A stretch of 64,000 nt of DNA from Tenacibaculum gallaicum (GCF_003387615.1 NZ_QUNS01000003.1:188591-252590); one strand, 5' to 3'. Counted from the first letter of the stretch, positions 10,443 through 19,183 are shown. Numbers and translations are program-made. Notes: a model not told the origin generated them from the sequence alone.

Positions 10443-11132
10443 ATGACTAAGAAAATCACCATAGCCATTGACGGTTTTTCATCTACAGGAAAGAGTACTA
10501 TTGCTAAACAATTAGCTAAAAAGCTAAGTTATATTTATGTTGATACTGGTGCCATGTATAGAGCTGTTACTTTGTATGCCATGCAACATAATTATATTTC
10601 TGAAAATCATTTTAACTCAGAAGATTTAATTGCTGATTTACCTAACATTTCTTTGTCTTTTACCTTTAATAAAGAACTTGGTTTTGCTGAAATGTTTTTA
10701 AACGGAACCAATGTTGAAAGAGAAATTAGAACTATTGAAGTTTCTAAATTCGTGAGTAAAGTTGCTGAAGTTTCTGAAATTAGAAAAAAGTTAGTGCGTG
10801 AGCAACAAGAAATGGGTAAAAACAAAGGTATTGTTATGGATGGTCGCGATATTGGAACTGTTGTTTTTCCTGATGCGGAATTAAAGTTATTTATGACTGC
10901 TTCTGCCGACAAACGCGCAACCCGCCGATATAAAGAATTGCTAGATCGTGGTGATAAAGTAAACTACGAAGAAATATTACACAATGTACAAGAGCGTGAC
11001 CGTATAGACTCTACCCGAAAAGACTCTCCTCTAATTATAGCTGATGATGCTATTGAGTTTGACAACTCTGACATGGGGCTTAAAGAACAGTTTGAACGTA
11101 TTATGAGTTTGGTTAATCTTAAAGTTCAGTAA
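10443..11132 (+). CDS. cmk: (d)CMP kinase
   Basis: The protein has 229 residues, normal for the family. It starts with the P-loop IAIDGFSSTGKSTIAKQLA (around residues 6-24), followed by YVDTGAMYRAVT, the CMP-binding region, GRDIGTVVFPDAELKLFMTAS, and RYKELLDRG with the DRIDSTR lid region. The enzyme phosphorylates CMP and dCMP with ATP in the cytoplasm as part of pyrimidine nucleotide recycling. It is transcribed from its own promoter, divergent from the surface-protein operon, with nnr 84 bp downstream on the same strand. The start is fixed by the P-loop and the close upstream -7 box. Confidence 0.95.
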   Translation: MTKKITIAIDGFSSTGKSTIAKQLAKKLSYIYVDTGAMYRAVTLYAMQHNYISENHFNSEDLIADLPNISLSFTFNKELGFAEMFLNGTNVEREIRTIEVSKFVSKVAEVSEIRKKLVREQQEMGKNKGIVMDGRDIGTVVFPDAELKLFMTASADKRATRRYKELLDRGDKVNYEEILHNVQERDRIDSTRKDSPLIIADDAIEFDNSDMGLKEQFERIMSLVNLKVQ

Positions 11133-11182
11133 GAACAAACTTCAACCATCGTTATATCCCCTAAAGTTCTTCTGGTTTCTTT

Positions 11183-11212
11183 TTGTTTTTTTTATGTAAA
11201 GTTGTAAATTTC
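11183..11212 (+). promoter_or_regulatory. Predicted promoter of nnr (leaderless)
   Basis: TTG at 11183-11185, exactly 19 bases, then TAAATTTC at 11205-11212 (TAnnTTTG with a final C). The ATG follows 4 bases later, so transcription should begin at or next to the start codon. Confidence 0.5.
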
Positions 11213-11216
11213 TTAC

Positions 11217-12704
11217 ATGGAAAATCTTCAAAAAATAATCAATATTACTCAAATACGAAAAGCTGACGAACACACTATTTCTAAAAAAGAAATTACTTCT
11301 TTTGCTTTAATGGGACAAGCATCTTTAGCGTTTGTAAAAGCTATTGAACCCTTATTAAATCGTTCTTTAAAAATTGCTATTGTTAGTGGTGCTGGCAATA
11401 ATGGTGGTGACGGATTTGCTATTACCAGAATTTTAAGAAGTAAAAAATATACTGTACAGCCTTTCTTGGTTCAGTTTAAAAATACACTTAGTCCTGACTG
11501 TGATATTAATTTTCAAAAACTTGATGATACTATTAGCATAAAGTCAACTAGTGAAGTTCATGACTTTTCTGAGTATGATGTGATTATTGATGCTATTTTT
11601 GGTTTTGGGCTTTCCAGACCAATTACTGGTTTTATAAAACATGTTGTTGAAAGCATTAATAAGGCTAAAAAAACTGTGTATGCTGTTGATGTTCCTTCTG
11701 GATTGTATTGCGATAAGTTACCTGATTCCGATACTGTTGTACAAGCAGACCTAGTAGTAAGTTTTCAACGACCAAAACTTTCTTTCTTTTTTCCTGAAAA
11801 TGGAAACCATGTAAAAAATTGGAAAACGGTTGCTATTGGTTTAGATGAAGATTTTATTCAGCAACAAGAAAGCAACTATTTTATTCTAAACGATAGAATT
11901 GCTGATACTTTAATGCCCAGACCACGTCAATCACACAAAGGAAGTTACGGACACGCTTTATTAATTGTTGGTTCTTACGGAAAAATGGGAGCTGCCGTAC
12001 TATCTTCTAAAGCTTGCTTACGAAGTGGTGTAGGGTTATTAACTAGTTATGTACCAAAATGTGGATATCAAATTATGCAATCTTCCATTCCAGAGGCTAT
12101 GTGCCTAACTGATGAGAATGAAGAATTCGTGACCCAACTCCCAGAAATTTCCAAATACGACGTTCTCGCAATAGGTCCTGGATTGGATGTTAACGAAAAA
12201 ACAACACTTGTTGTAAAAAAATTAGTGTCAGAAAACAATACTCCGTTGGTTATAGATGCCGATGCTATTAATATTATTGCTCAAAACGAAGAATTAAAAT
12301 CGTTACTTCCTAAAAATTCTATTTTAACTCCACATATTAAAGAGTTTGATAGATTGGTTGGAAAATCGGACACCTCAACTGAACGTTTTCAGAAGCAACT
12401 TGAGTTTTCTGTAAAATATCAATGCGTCGTGGTTTTAAAAAATGCATATACTGTGATTTCTTCTCCTGAAGGAAATTTATACTTCAACACTTCTGGAAAT
12501 CAAGGAATGGCTACTGCCGGTAGTGGCGATGTACTCACAGGTGTTATCACTGGGTTATTAGCACAAAATTACGCTCCTTTACATGCTGCTTTATTAGGTG
12601 TATATTTCCATGGAAAAGCGGGCGATGAAGCCGCTTGCAAAAAAGGATACAATGCATTAATTGCTTCTGATATTATTGACGCTTTACGAATAGAAAAAAG
12701 TTAG
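11217..12704 (+). CDS. nnr: Bifunctional ADP-dependent NAD(P)H-hydrate dehydratase / NAD(P)H-hydrate epimerase
   Basis: The protein has 495 residues and two domains. Residues 1 to about 215 are the YjeF-N epimerase (ISGAGNNGGDGFAITR-like SGAGNNGGDGFA, IIDAIFGFGLSRP, VDVPSGLYCD). From about 225 it is the ADP-dependent dehydratase (KGSYGHALLIVGSYGKMGAA, AIGPGLD, VIDADAIN, LTPHIKEFDRL, GNQGMATAGSGDVLTG). It repairs hydrated NADH and NADPH in the cytoplasm: one domain epimerises R and S forms, the other dehydrates the S form. The length and the fused order match the standard bacterial bifunctional protein. The last 4 bases overlap the end of the convergent symporter gene, with no terminator between them. 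Confidence 0.95.
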   Translation: MENLQKIINITQIRKADEHTISKKEITSFALMGQASLAFVKAIEPLLNRSLKIAIVSGAGNNGGDGFAITRILRSKKYTVQPFLVQFKNTLSPDCDINFQKLDDTISIKSTSEVHDFSEYDVIIDAIFGFGLSRPITGFIKHVVESINKAKKTVYAVDVPSGLYCDKLPDSDTVVQADLVVSFQRPKLSFFFPENGNHVKNWKTVAIGLDEDFIQQQESNYFILNDRIADTLMPRPRQSHKGSYGHALLIVGSYGKMGAAVLSSKACLRSGVGLLTSYVPKCGYQIMQSSIPEAMCLTDENEEFVTQLPEISKYDVLAIGPGLDVNEKTTLVVKKLVSENNTPLVIDADAINIIAQNEELKSLLPKNSILTPHIKEFDRLVGKSDTSTERFQKQLEFSVKYQCVVVLKNAYTVISSPEGNLYFNTSGNQGMATAGSGDVLTGVITGLLAQNYAPLHAALLGVYFHGKAGDEAACKKGYNALIASDIIDALRIEKS

Positions 12705-14362
12705 TTTTCTTTAGAAATTGACTGAATTAGTATTGCTAGTAACATTACCAAACCACACCCTAAAGCATTTAGCCATAGGTATGGTAGCCAATCGAGATAC
12801 CAAACTGTAATAATTAATAGTTGCGTAATAATTGCTGCAATAAATACTGCATTTCCTCTAACAAATTTTATAAAAAAGGCTAATAAAAAGATACCTAAAA
12901 CGTTTCCGTAAAAAATAGACCCAATAATATTTACCAACTGAATTAGGTTATCAAATAAATTGGCTACACAGGCGACTGAAATTGCCAAAATACCCCAACC
13001 TAGCGTAAACCATTTCGACATTTTCACATAGTGCTCTTCGTTGTGTTCTTTGGTTGAGTTTCGTTTATATAAATCAATCACTGTAGTACCTGCTAAAGCA
13101 TTTAATTCAGAGGCTGTAGAAGACATGGCTGCAGATAAAATTACCGCTAACAATAAACCTATCAATCCTTTGGGTAAATTATTCAAAATAAAGTGGATAA
13201 ACACATAATCTTTATCGTTCGTTTCTACCAGTGGATCAGCTTTTGAAATAACAGTTTTCGCCGTTTCTTTTAGTACTTTATCTTGCTCATTAAACTCTTG
13301 AATTTTCGTGACATTTTCAGGAGTCAATCCTTCAAAAATCAACGCTTTTTTTCGTTCTTCGATAAATCGATGTTGCTCATCTAGTTCAACATATTTTTCA
13401 ATCGTTTCGAGGTTTGAATTCGCTATTGCTTCTCCTGCTTTTGGGTTAAAATTTAACGGTGCTGGATTGAATTGATAAAACACAAACACCATCACTCCTA
13501 CTAACAGAATAAAAAATTGCATCGGTACTTTTAACAATCCATTAAAAATCAAACCTAGTTGACTTTCTCGCAATGATTTTCCTGACAAATAGCGTTGTAC
13601 TTGACTTTGATCTGTACCAAAATACGATAACATTAAAAATGTTCCTCCTAAAATACCTGTCCAAACAGTATAACGATTATTTAAATCCCAAGAAAAATCG
13701 AGTACTTGCATTTTATCAGAAGCTCCTGCAATTTCTAATGCTTTTGTAAATGTAATATCGTCGGGTAAGTATTGTAATATCAAATAAAAAGCAACAAACA
13801 TTCCTGCAAAAATTACTGCCATTTGTTGTTTTTGTGTAACACTTACCGCTTTGGTTCCTCCAGAAACAGTATAAATAATTACCAAAACACCTATAATAAT
13901 GTTTAGCGTAACTAAATCCCACCCTAAAACTGCTGACAAAATAATAGCGGGTGCAAAAATGGTAATTCCTGCTGCTAATCCTCGTTGAATTAAAAATAAG
14001 ATTGCAGTTAATGTTCTTGTTTTTTGGTCGAACCTTCCTTCTAAATATTCGTAAGCTGTGTAAACTTTTAATCGGTGATAAATAGGAATAAATACCAAAC
14101 AAATAATCACCATGGCAATCGGCAATCCGAAGTAAAATTGCACAAAGCCCATTCCGCTATGAAATGCTTGCCCCGGAGTAGATAAAAAAGTAATAGCACT
14201 GGCTTGTGTTGCCATTACTGACAAACCAATCGTCCACCACTTACTTTGGTTTCCTCCTTTTATATAATCTTCAACATTTTTACTCCCTCTGGTTTTCCAA
14301 GCTCCGTATAAAACAATAAACAATAAGGTTACTGAAAGAACAATCCAATCTATTAGTTGCAT
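12701..14362 (-). CDS. Sodium:solute symporter (SSS family)
   Basis: The protein has 553 residues with about 13 predicted membrane segments starting with DWIVLSVTLLFIVLYGAW. SSS signatures include WWTIGLSVMATQASAITFLS, SGGTKAVSVTQKQQM and AAMSSTASELNALAGTTV. The family imports small organic solutes with Na+ through the inner membrane; the substrate cannot be read from sequence. A hydrophilic stretch at about residues 305-375 (charged, Glu/Lys-rich, between membrane segments) is longer than in classic members such as PutP. A 34-codon membrane ORF ends 2 bases before this start, suggesting translational coupling. Confidence 0.88.
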   Translation of the reverse strand: MQLIDWIVLSVTLLFIVLYGAWKTRGSKNVEDYIKGGNQSKWWTIGLSVMATQASAITFLSTPGQAFHSGMGFVQFYFGLPIAMVIICLVFIPIYHRLKVYTAYEYLEGRFDQKTRTLTAILFLIQRGLAAGITIFAPAIILSAVLGWDLVTLNIIIGVLVIIYTVSGGTKAVSVTQKQQMAVIFAGMFVAFYLILQYLPDDITFTKALEIAGASDKMQVLDFSWDLNNRYTVWTGILGGTFLMLSYFGTDQSQVQRYLSGKSLRESQLGLIFNGLLKVPMQFFILLVGVMVFVFYQFNPAPLNFNPKAGEAIANSNLETIEKYVELDEQHRFIEERKKALIFEGLTPENVTKIQEFNEQDKVLKETAKTVISKADPLVETNDKDYVFIHFILNNLPKGLIGLLLAVILSAAMSSTASELNALAGTTVIDLYKRNSTKEHNEEHYVKMSKWFTLGWGILAISVACVANLFDNLIQLVNIIGSIFYGNVLGIFLLAFFIKFVRGNAVFIAAIITQLLIITVWYLDWLPYLWLNALGCGLVMLLAILIQSISKEN

Positions 14363-14364
14363 GT

Positions 14365-14469
14365 TTATTTTGTATATATGTTAGTAATTATATAAAATAA
14401 TACGATGTATACTAAATTAGCTACTAAGACTAACGTATACTCTTTTTTCCATACATACTTTTTATCCAT
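14365..14469 (-). CDS. Tiny single-span membrane protein coupled to the symporter
   Basis: ATG at 14469-14467, stop TAA at 14367-14365, 34 residues: a charged start (MDKKYVWKKEY), one hydrophobic segment (LVLVANLVYIVLFYIIT) and a short polar end. Its stop lies 2 bases before the ATG of the sodium:solute symporter. Small accessory proteins next to SSS transporters are known in principle (for example DUF485 with acetate permease), but this one is much shorter and I do not recognise a named family with certainty. Role as a symporter accessory subunit is inference from coupling and topology. Confidence 0.6.
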   Translation of the reverse strand: MDKKYVWKKEYTLVLVANLVYIVLFYIITNIYTK

Positions 14470-14491
14470 ACTTTATTTTTTTAGTTAATTA

Positions 14492-15250
14492 TTATTTTGG
14501 TTTTTCGTAGAAACTATTGGCTAATGATGCTTCATTTAACAAAGGCATTTTAAACTGAATTGGTTCTTTTGCTGGTTTTGTTGGCTGCCCATTTTCATCT
14601 TTAGCATACCAAGTTATGGATTTTGGTAACAACAAACCGTTAACATTTTCCCAATCGTTATACCTTATAATTTTATAAGCATCGGTTGGTTCTTTACTAA
14701 AAAAGGTTACCGTATACCCTAACCATGCCATTTGTTTTGTTTCTGGATGGTAAAATATAAAATAATTATCATCTGGTGAAGTTCCTACGTTGGCTTTATA
14801 TGAAATTTTTATTCCTGGGTAGGTTATTCCTTCAAAAGTTAAGGATTCTGTTTCTGAATATACAATTCCGTCATCAGCTAACACAAAAGGCATTGCGTAA
14901 AAATAAAAATATAGGTTATAATAAAACTCAGGGTTTCCTTTAAATGCTGTTGAATCTTGTTGGTTTATCCAAATTTCTTTTCCATCAAACCCTAAAGAAT
15001 ACTCTGGTGAATTCACTACTGTTTTTCTTGAATGTAAATCTGTAGTGTGTTCTTCATTTTTTAGCGTGAACGACAATGTTTTCATTTTCTTCCATTGTGC
15101 TATTCCTCCATGTTTTTCAAGAACTTTCTCTAAAACTTTTGGATATTTTACTTCTTTAACTACTTCTTGCTTTACAGTTTCTTTCTGGGGTTTATTTTTA
15201 CAAGCTACCAAAGCTATAACTACAGCAATTAGTACTACTATTTTTTTCAT
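14492..15250 (-). CDS. DUF6503-like lipoprotein
   Basis: The protein has 252 residues. The N-terminus MKKIVVLIAVVIALVACKNK is a lipoprotein signal with lipobox ALVAC, so the mature protein should be lipid-anchored from Cys17. The body is beta-rich with VLEKHGGIAQWKKMKTLSF near the start and FIFYHPETKQMAWLGYTVTF in the middle, as in flavobacterial DUF6503 proteins, which are thought to fold like LolA/outer-membrane lipoprotein carriers. No catalytic motif is visible. It lies 23 bp upstream of the tiny symporter-linked ORF on the same strand and could share its transcript. Function unknown. Confidence 0.75.
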   Translation of the reverse strand: MKKIVVLIAVVIALVACKNKPQKETVKQEVVKEVKYPKVLEKVLEKHGGIAQWKKMKTLSFTLKNEEHTTDLHSRKTVVNSPEYSLGFDGKEIWINQQDSTAFKGNPEFYYNLYFYFYAMPFVLADDGIVYSETESLTFEGITYPGIKISYKANVGTSPDDNYFIFYHPETKQMAWLGYTVTFFSKEPTDAYKIIRYNDWENVNGLLLPKSITWYAKDENGQPTKPAKEPIQFKMPLLNEASLANSFYEKPK

Positions 15251-15308
15251 GATAATTGATTTGTTTTAATTGGTCGAAACTGCCACTAAAAATTACAGTA
15301 AAAATAAA

Positions 15309-15339
15309 AAACTCTCTAAAATACATTCAGAGAGTTTTA
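15309..15339 (-). terminator. Intrinsic terminator after the peroxidase gene
   Basis: Stem AAAACTCTCT with AGAGAGTTTT around an 11-base loop. On the minus strand it is followed by a T-rich tail, 25 bases after the peroxidase stop. Confidence 0.75.
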
Positions 15340-15363
15340 TGTTAACTATAAAAATTGAATGAA

Positions 15364-17157
15364 TTATTCATCCGTTAGACTCTCCATAAAAGCTACTAGG
15401 TCTTCAATTTCTTTTTCTGACAAATTCAATTTATCTGACGGTAAGGTTTGATTTGGCACTTCGTACCCTAATCCTTCTCCTCCACCTTTATTATAAAAAT
15501 CAATTACTTGCTCTAAAGTTTCATATACCCCATTATGCATATAGGGAGCCGTTTTGGATACATTACGAACGGTAGAAGTTTTGAAAAAGTATTTTCTTTC
15601 TTCTGTTTTAAATATATTATACCCCCCTAAATCATTATCTAACCCTGTTTCGTCTAAATTTAGAACTCCAATAGATTCTACTTCTGTTTCCGTAAAATTA
15701 GGTGGAACTGTTCCGTTAAACACTGGTGGAAAGTGACATGTTGCGCATTTTGCTTTCCCCATAAAAAGATTAAACCCATTAACTTCAGAAGTTGTTAAAG
15801 TATTTTCTTTATTGTTGATATTCTTATCAAATTTAGAATTAAAATCACCTAAACTTCTGATGTAGTTCGCTATTGCATTTCTGATATTGAAATCAGTTAT
15901 TTTTCCATATAAATCAGTAAAAGACTTTGTATATACACTGTCATTTTTTACAGTTTCCGTCAAATGTTCTAAGTTGGTATGAAACTCATTTTTGTTTTCC
16001 ACCACTCCAACAATTTGCCCCTCTAAGCTTCCCGCTCTTCCATCATGAAAAAAAGTTTGCTGATAAGCTGCATACGGTAATGTTGGCGTATTTCTTTTTT
16101 GCTTCGGAAACGTTGCTAATCCATCAGTAAAAGCCTTGTCTTTAATATGACAAGTAGCACAACTCATCACTCCATCTTTAGATAAGTTTTTATCATTAAA
16201 TAACTTTCTTCCTAACGCTATTTTCTCATCAGACATGGCTTTTTCTAACTGATGATAGTCATTAAAGAAATTAATATTAAACGTTTCTTTTGAAAACAAC
16301 GAGGTGATATTATTATTAAATGCCATAGTTAATGGAAATTCTACCTTCCAATCTTCAGCAGTTTTTGCCAATAACTCCAATTGTTTGTGCGCATGATTTT
16401 TAATAAAATTATAACGATTAAAAGAAATAAACTCCCCTTCATTTAATGTTTTTGACGCTGCTTGTAATTCATCTATCCAAGCTGTGTATAATTCTGATTT
16501 TGAAAACTCCTTTTTATATACATCTATAATAAACAATAAAGTCTCATAATTTGTTTTAGCCTCTATTAATGATTGTTCTAATACTGGTGAATCAAAACCT
16601 GTAATTCCTACCAAAGCTATACGAACAATTTGATCACGTAACAACCATAAAATATGATGTTTTTTTAAATACAGTGTATTATTTTCAGCTATTAATTTAA
16701 GTCTATTCGCAGTTGCTTTTACTATGTTATCTACCTCAATAGTATCAAACTTATCCTCATATAATAATTCTTCTATAACTTGAAACCCGAAAGGATTTCT
16801 TATTTTAATATCTGTTGCATCTTCTTCTTCTACCTTTAAAATATTCGGAGCATTTAAACTCTTATAATTTTCTTTATCAGCAAAGGCCAATATTGGTTCA
16901 ATTAACTTAAACTCTTTTCTTGCTAATTTGTATTTTTTCAGTTTTTCTGAAGCCTCATCAACAGCATTAATTTCTTCTAAATTTGAAATACAGCTGTCAA
17001 GATGTTTTGAATAGTATTCCTGAACTTTAGCTACTAAAGCTTGATTATCAACTTTTGTATAACTCGCTGTTTTTTCTTGTTTACAACTAATTATAGATAC
17101 CAGAAAAAGACACATGATAACATGTGTCTTTTTTATTTTTTGAAAATTATTTTCCAT
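15364..17157 (-). CDS. Di-heme cytochrome c peroxidase/MauG-type lipoprotein with N-terminal imelysin-like domain
   Basis: The protein has 597 residues. The N-terminus carries a lipobox (LFLVSIISC). Residues about 30-270 are a helical domain reminiscent of imelysin-like proteins. From about 290 it is the di-heme peroxidase domain (ALGRKLFNDKNLS) with two CxxCH heme sites, CATCH at 333-337 and CATCH at 471-475, plus RNTPTLPYAA and FFHDGRAGSLEGQ between them and TAPYMHNGVYETLEQVIDFY near the end. Known family activity: reduction of hydrogen peroxide or oxidation of a partner in the periplasm. The start overlaps the stop of the PhoX-like gene (TAATG), so the pair is co-translated. A terminator-like hairpin lies inside codons 9-18. 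Link to iron or metal handling is an inference from the imelysin part. Confidence 0.85.
   Translation of the reverse strand: MENNFQKIKKTHVIMCLFLVSIISCKQEKTASYTKVDNQALVAKVQEYYSKHLDSCISNLEEINAVDEASEKLKKYKLARKEFKLIEPILAFADKENYKSLNAPNILKVEEEDATDIKIRNPFGFQVIEELLYEDKFDTIEVDNIVKATANRLKLIAENNTLYLKKHHILWLLRDQIVRIALVGITGFDSPVLEQSLIEAKTNYETLLFIIDVYKKEFSKSELYTAWIDELQAASKTLNEGEFISFNRYNFIKNHAHKQLELLAKTAEDWKVEFPLTMAFNNNITSLFSKETFNINFFNDYHQLEKAMSDEKIALGRKLFNDKNLSKDGVMSCATCHIKDKAFTDGLATFPKQKRNTPTLPYAAYQQTFFHDGRAGSLEGQIVGVVENKNEFHTNLEHLTETVKNDSVYTKSFTDLYGKITDFNIRNAIANYIRSLGDFNSKFDKNINNKENTLTTSEVNGFNLFMGKAKCATCHFPPVFNGTVPPNFTETEVESIGVLNLDETGLDNDLGGYNIFKTEERKYFFKTSTVRNVSKTAPYMHNGVYETLEQVIDFYNKGGGEGLGYEVPNQTLPSDKLNLSEKEIEDLVAFMESLTDE
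17104..17133. other. Perfect 13-bp hairpin with T tracts inside the 5' end of the peroxidase gene
   Basis: AAAAAGACACATG and CATGTGTCTTTTT flank a 4-base loop. On the plus strand (antisense to the gene) it is followed by TTTTTTATTTTTT, a good intrinsic terminator; on the coding strand the tail is five T then C. It lies 25-54 bases into the coding region. Confidence 0.6.
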
Positions 17158-18617
17158 TATCTATCTAATCCTTGAATCACATATAATTGACTTCCTTCTT
17201 TAGAAGTTTCAGCTGCATCATTTGCTAAAGGGTCTGTAAAAGCTCCTCCATCAGCAGGAACCCATCCGTGGTTTTGAGTAATTAACAAAAAAGTATTACT
17301 TACTCCAATAGTTTTAGAAATATCAATCATACCTGTAATCTCCCATGCTTTTTCTTGAAAAGAACGTCCGTAACCTTGAGCAGAGGCTGCTACCTGATCA
17401 CACTCTAACACCTTCTTTAACTCTCCAGTTTTTAAATTGTATTGATACAGACTAGCTGCGTGATTCTTTTCTCCATCAAAATAACCGTTTGGATCTTCTT
17501 GAATATACGCGTAGTTTTCTGTTACTACGATATTATCTGGACTATGAAAAGCGCTTGCTTTACCATCTAACTTATCACCATCTAATACACACGTAATTTT
17601 TGCTGTCCCAGTAGGATCGTTTTCATTTAATTCCACCTTATACACACGTCCGTAAATACTTCCTTTACCAACTAAACCATCTTTTTTGCGACCTGTTACA
17701 CAAAAATAGATTTCACGATTATTTTTAGCAGAACCTCTTCTCCAATCAATATCTTCTAAACGAGAGAATCCCATCACTCCTTTTTCTTTAGCTTCAGCAT
17801 CTAATAAATCAATATTCTTTTCAGTTAACTCAACAAAAGAAGCATTATAAGTTGCACCCTCTTTCATATCTACCTCATACGTAATACCTTCATCAGTCAC
17901 TTTTAATCCGTATAGTTTACCTCCTTCTAAATCTCCCCTATCACCAACATACATCCCTAATTGACCTGAAGGAACTTCGTTATCTGAATGATCGTCTCCA
18001 ATAAAAACTACTGTTTTACCGGCATAAGCGTCTTTACCTATTACCACAGCGTTTTCTGTAGACCATTGTCCCATAGCTGTTAACATTCTTGGAGTACTTG
18101 CTGCTGAAGCATTTTTTGAAGGATCTGTTGCGAAAACTCCTTTAGAAGCTCCTCCCCATTCTCCTCCTGATAAATATAATGGGCCAAAGCCATGTTCTTC
18201 TTCAGTAATTAATGAACCTGAACACTGTGCTGTACTCGCAGTAGCATTTGCATTTAAAATATACTCACCATGCACAGGCTTAAAAGTTTTATCTAGCTTT
18301 ATACGAGCAATTGAATAATCTGCCTCAATATTATTTATTAAAGTATAAGTTCCATCTGAGTTCCTCATTAATCCAGCTCCATCTGCCATAGAACCATATA
18401 CAAAGTTTGGTGTATCTTCTAACTTATCTTCAGAAGACAATAAAGGAAAAATGTTTACTCCAGAAAACTCTGATTCTAATTTTAAAAAGTTTGGAGTTTT
18501 TGAGTGTGCTTTTAATTCAATTAAGTCCCCTTGGTTAGGTGTACTATCAGAATCACAAGATGTTAAAGCAATCGCACCACAAACACCTAAGAATCCTAAT
18601 TTAAGTAAGTTTTTCAT
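17157..18617 (-). CDS. PhoX/DUF839-like beta-propeller lipoprotein
   Basis: From the ATG at 18617 the protein has 486 residues; an upstream in-frame ATG at 18659 would add 14 residues before the signal peptide and is unlikely. The N-terminus MKNLLKLGFLGVCGAIALTSCDS is a lipoprotein signal (ALTSC). Stretches such as EEHGFGPLYLSGGEWG, GFSRLEDIDWRRGSAKNNREIYFCVTG-like segments, AFHSPDNIVVTENYAYIQED and LLITQNHGWVPADGG resemble PhoX-type phosphatases and related DUF839 proteins, which bind Ca2+ and Fe in a propeller. Full PhoX activity is not proven by what I can see; the protein could be a non-phosphatase relative. It is first in a two-gene operon with the heme peroxidase. Confidence 0.68.
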   Translation of the reverse strand: MKNLLKLGFLGVCGAIALTSCDSDSTPNQGDLIELKAHSKTPNFLKLESEFSGVNIFPLLSSEDKLEDTPNFVYGSMADGAGLMRNSDGTYTLINNIEADYSIARIKLDKTFKPVHGEYILNANATASTAQCSGSLITEEEHGFGPLYLSGGEWGGASKGVFATDPSKNASAASTPRMLTAMGQWSTENAVVIGKDAYAGKTVVFIGDDHSDNEVPSGQLGMYVGDRGDLEGGKLYGLKVTDEGITYEVDMKEGATYNASFVELTEKNIDLLDAEAKEKGVMGFSRLEDIDWRRGSAKNNREIYFCVTGRKKDGLVGKGSIYGRVYKVELNENDPTGTAKITCVLDGDKLDGKASAFHSPDNIVVTENYAYIQEDPNGYFDGEKNHAASLYQYNLKTGELKKVLECDQVAASAQGYGRSFQEKAWEITGMIDISKTIGVSNTFLLITQNHGWVPADGGAFTDPLANDAAETSKEGSQLYVIQGLDR

Positions 18618-18704
18618 TATTATGTTAATTTTTGTTTTATGTCTGCAAATCAACAACACTTACTTTAAGAAGTTCTTAGCTGTAGTTTAAATCTAGCTCA
18701 CTAA

Positions 18705-18722
18705 AAGGTTACGAAGGTTACC
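18705..18722. repeat. Two adjacent 9-mers AAGGTTACG/AAGGTTACC
   Basis: The direct repeat lies about 88-105 bases upstream of the PhoX-like start. On the minus strand it reads as two GTAACC boxes 9 bases apart, the same core as the -35 part of the ECF-type promoters at 48.96-49.05 kb, but no GTC box is found at the matching distance. Possible regulator site. Confidence 0.4.
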
Positions 18723-18873
18723 ATAACATTAAATACATGATAACAAGAAGACCTTAACATATTAATTATCAACACTATTTTAAAAATGCTATTATACCTA
18801 AAATAAAAGCACTTAATACATAAAAAATATATAGAATTAGATTTAGCAATATTACTTTTTGTTCTTTTAATAC

Positions 18874-18905
18874 AAAAAGCACCTTTTTAAAGGTGCTTTT
18901 TGTCT
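18874..18905 (+). terminator. Intrinsic terminator with no clear upstream gene
   Basis: Stem AAAAAGCACCTTT with AAGGTGCTTTTT, T-rich end. No ORF is evident in the 18660-18873 stretch, so it ends either an unrecognised small RNA or read-through transcripts. The 18902-19069 stretch shows no gene. Confidence 0.6.
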
Positions 18906-19069
18906 TGCATCAAGTTTTTACTTTGGTTAGAGTAAAAAATCATTTTGTTTTTCTTTTTCTTCATAGAACTTTCCCTACGACGTGATATAATTCCCCATTT
19001 TATATCTTAACCTTATTGAAGGTCTAAATTTTAACCGAGACAAAAATAAGCCGTCTAATTTTCTTTTTG

Positions 19070-19108
19070 GTAAGTCAGTGACTTACTTTTAGTAAGTCAC
19101 TGACTTAC
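19070..19108. repeat. Nested perfect palindrome (17-bp arms, each arm itself a palindrome)
   Basis: Arm 1 GTAAGTCAGTGACTTAC (19070-19086), loop TTTTA, arm 2 GTAAGTCACTGACTTAC (19092-19108). The arms are perfect reverse complements, and each arm is an 8+1+8 palindrome, so GTAAGTCA/TGACTTAC appears four times. A run of T follows. Could be a terminator, a repetitive extragenic element or a multi-site operator. Confidence 0.8.
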
Positions 19109-19183
19109 TTTTTCACCAAAATGATGTAAAAAAGGCCTCAAAAGCCAAAAATTTCGTTAAAACAGTAATTATTTAAAATTTTA

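Noticed and set aside
18618..18659. Upstream ATG for the PhoX-like protein
   Set aside because: It would place 14 polar residues before a standard lipoprotein signal peptide.
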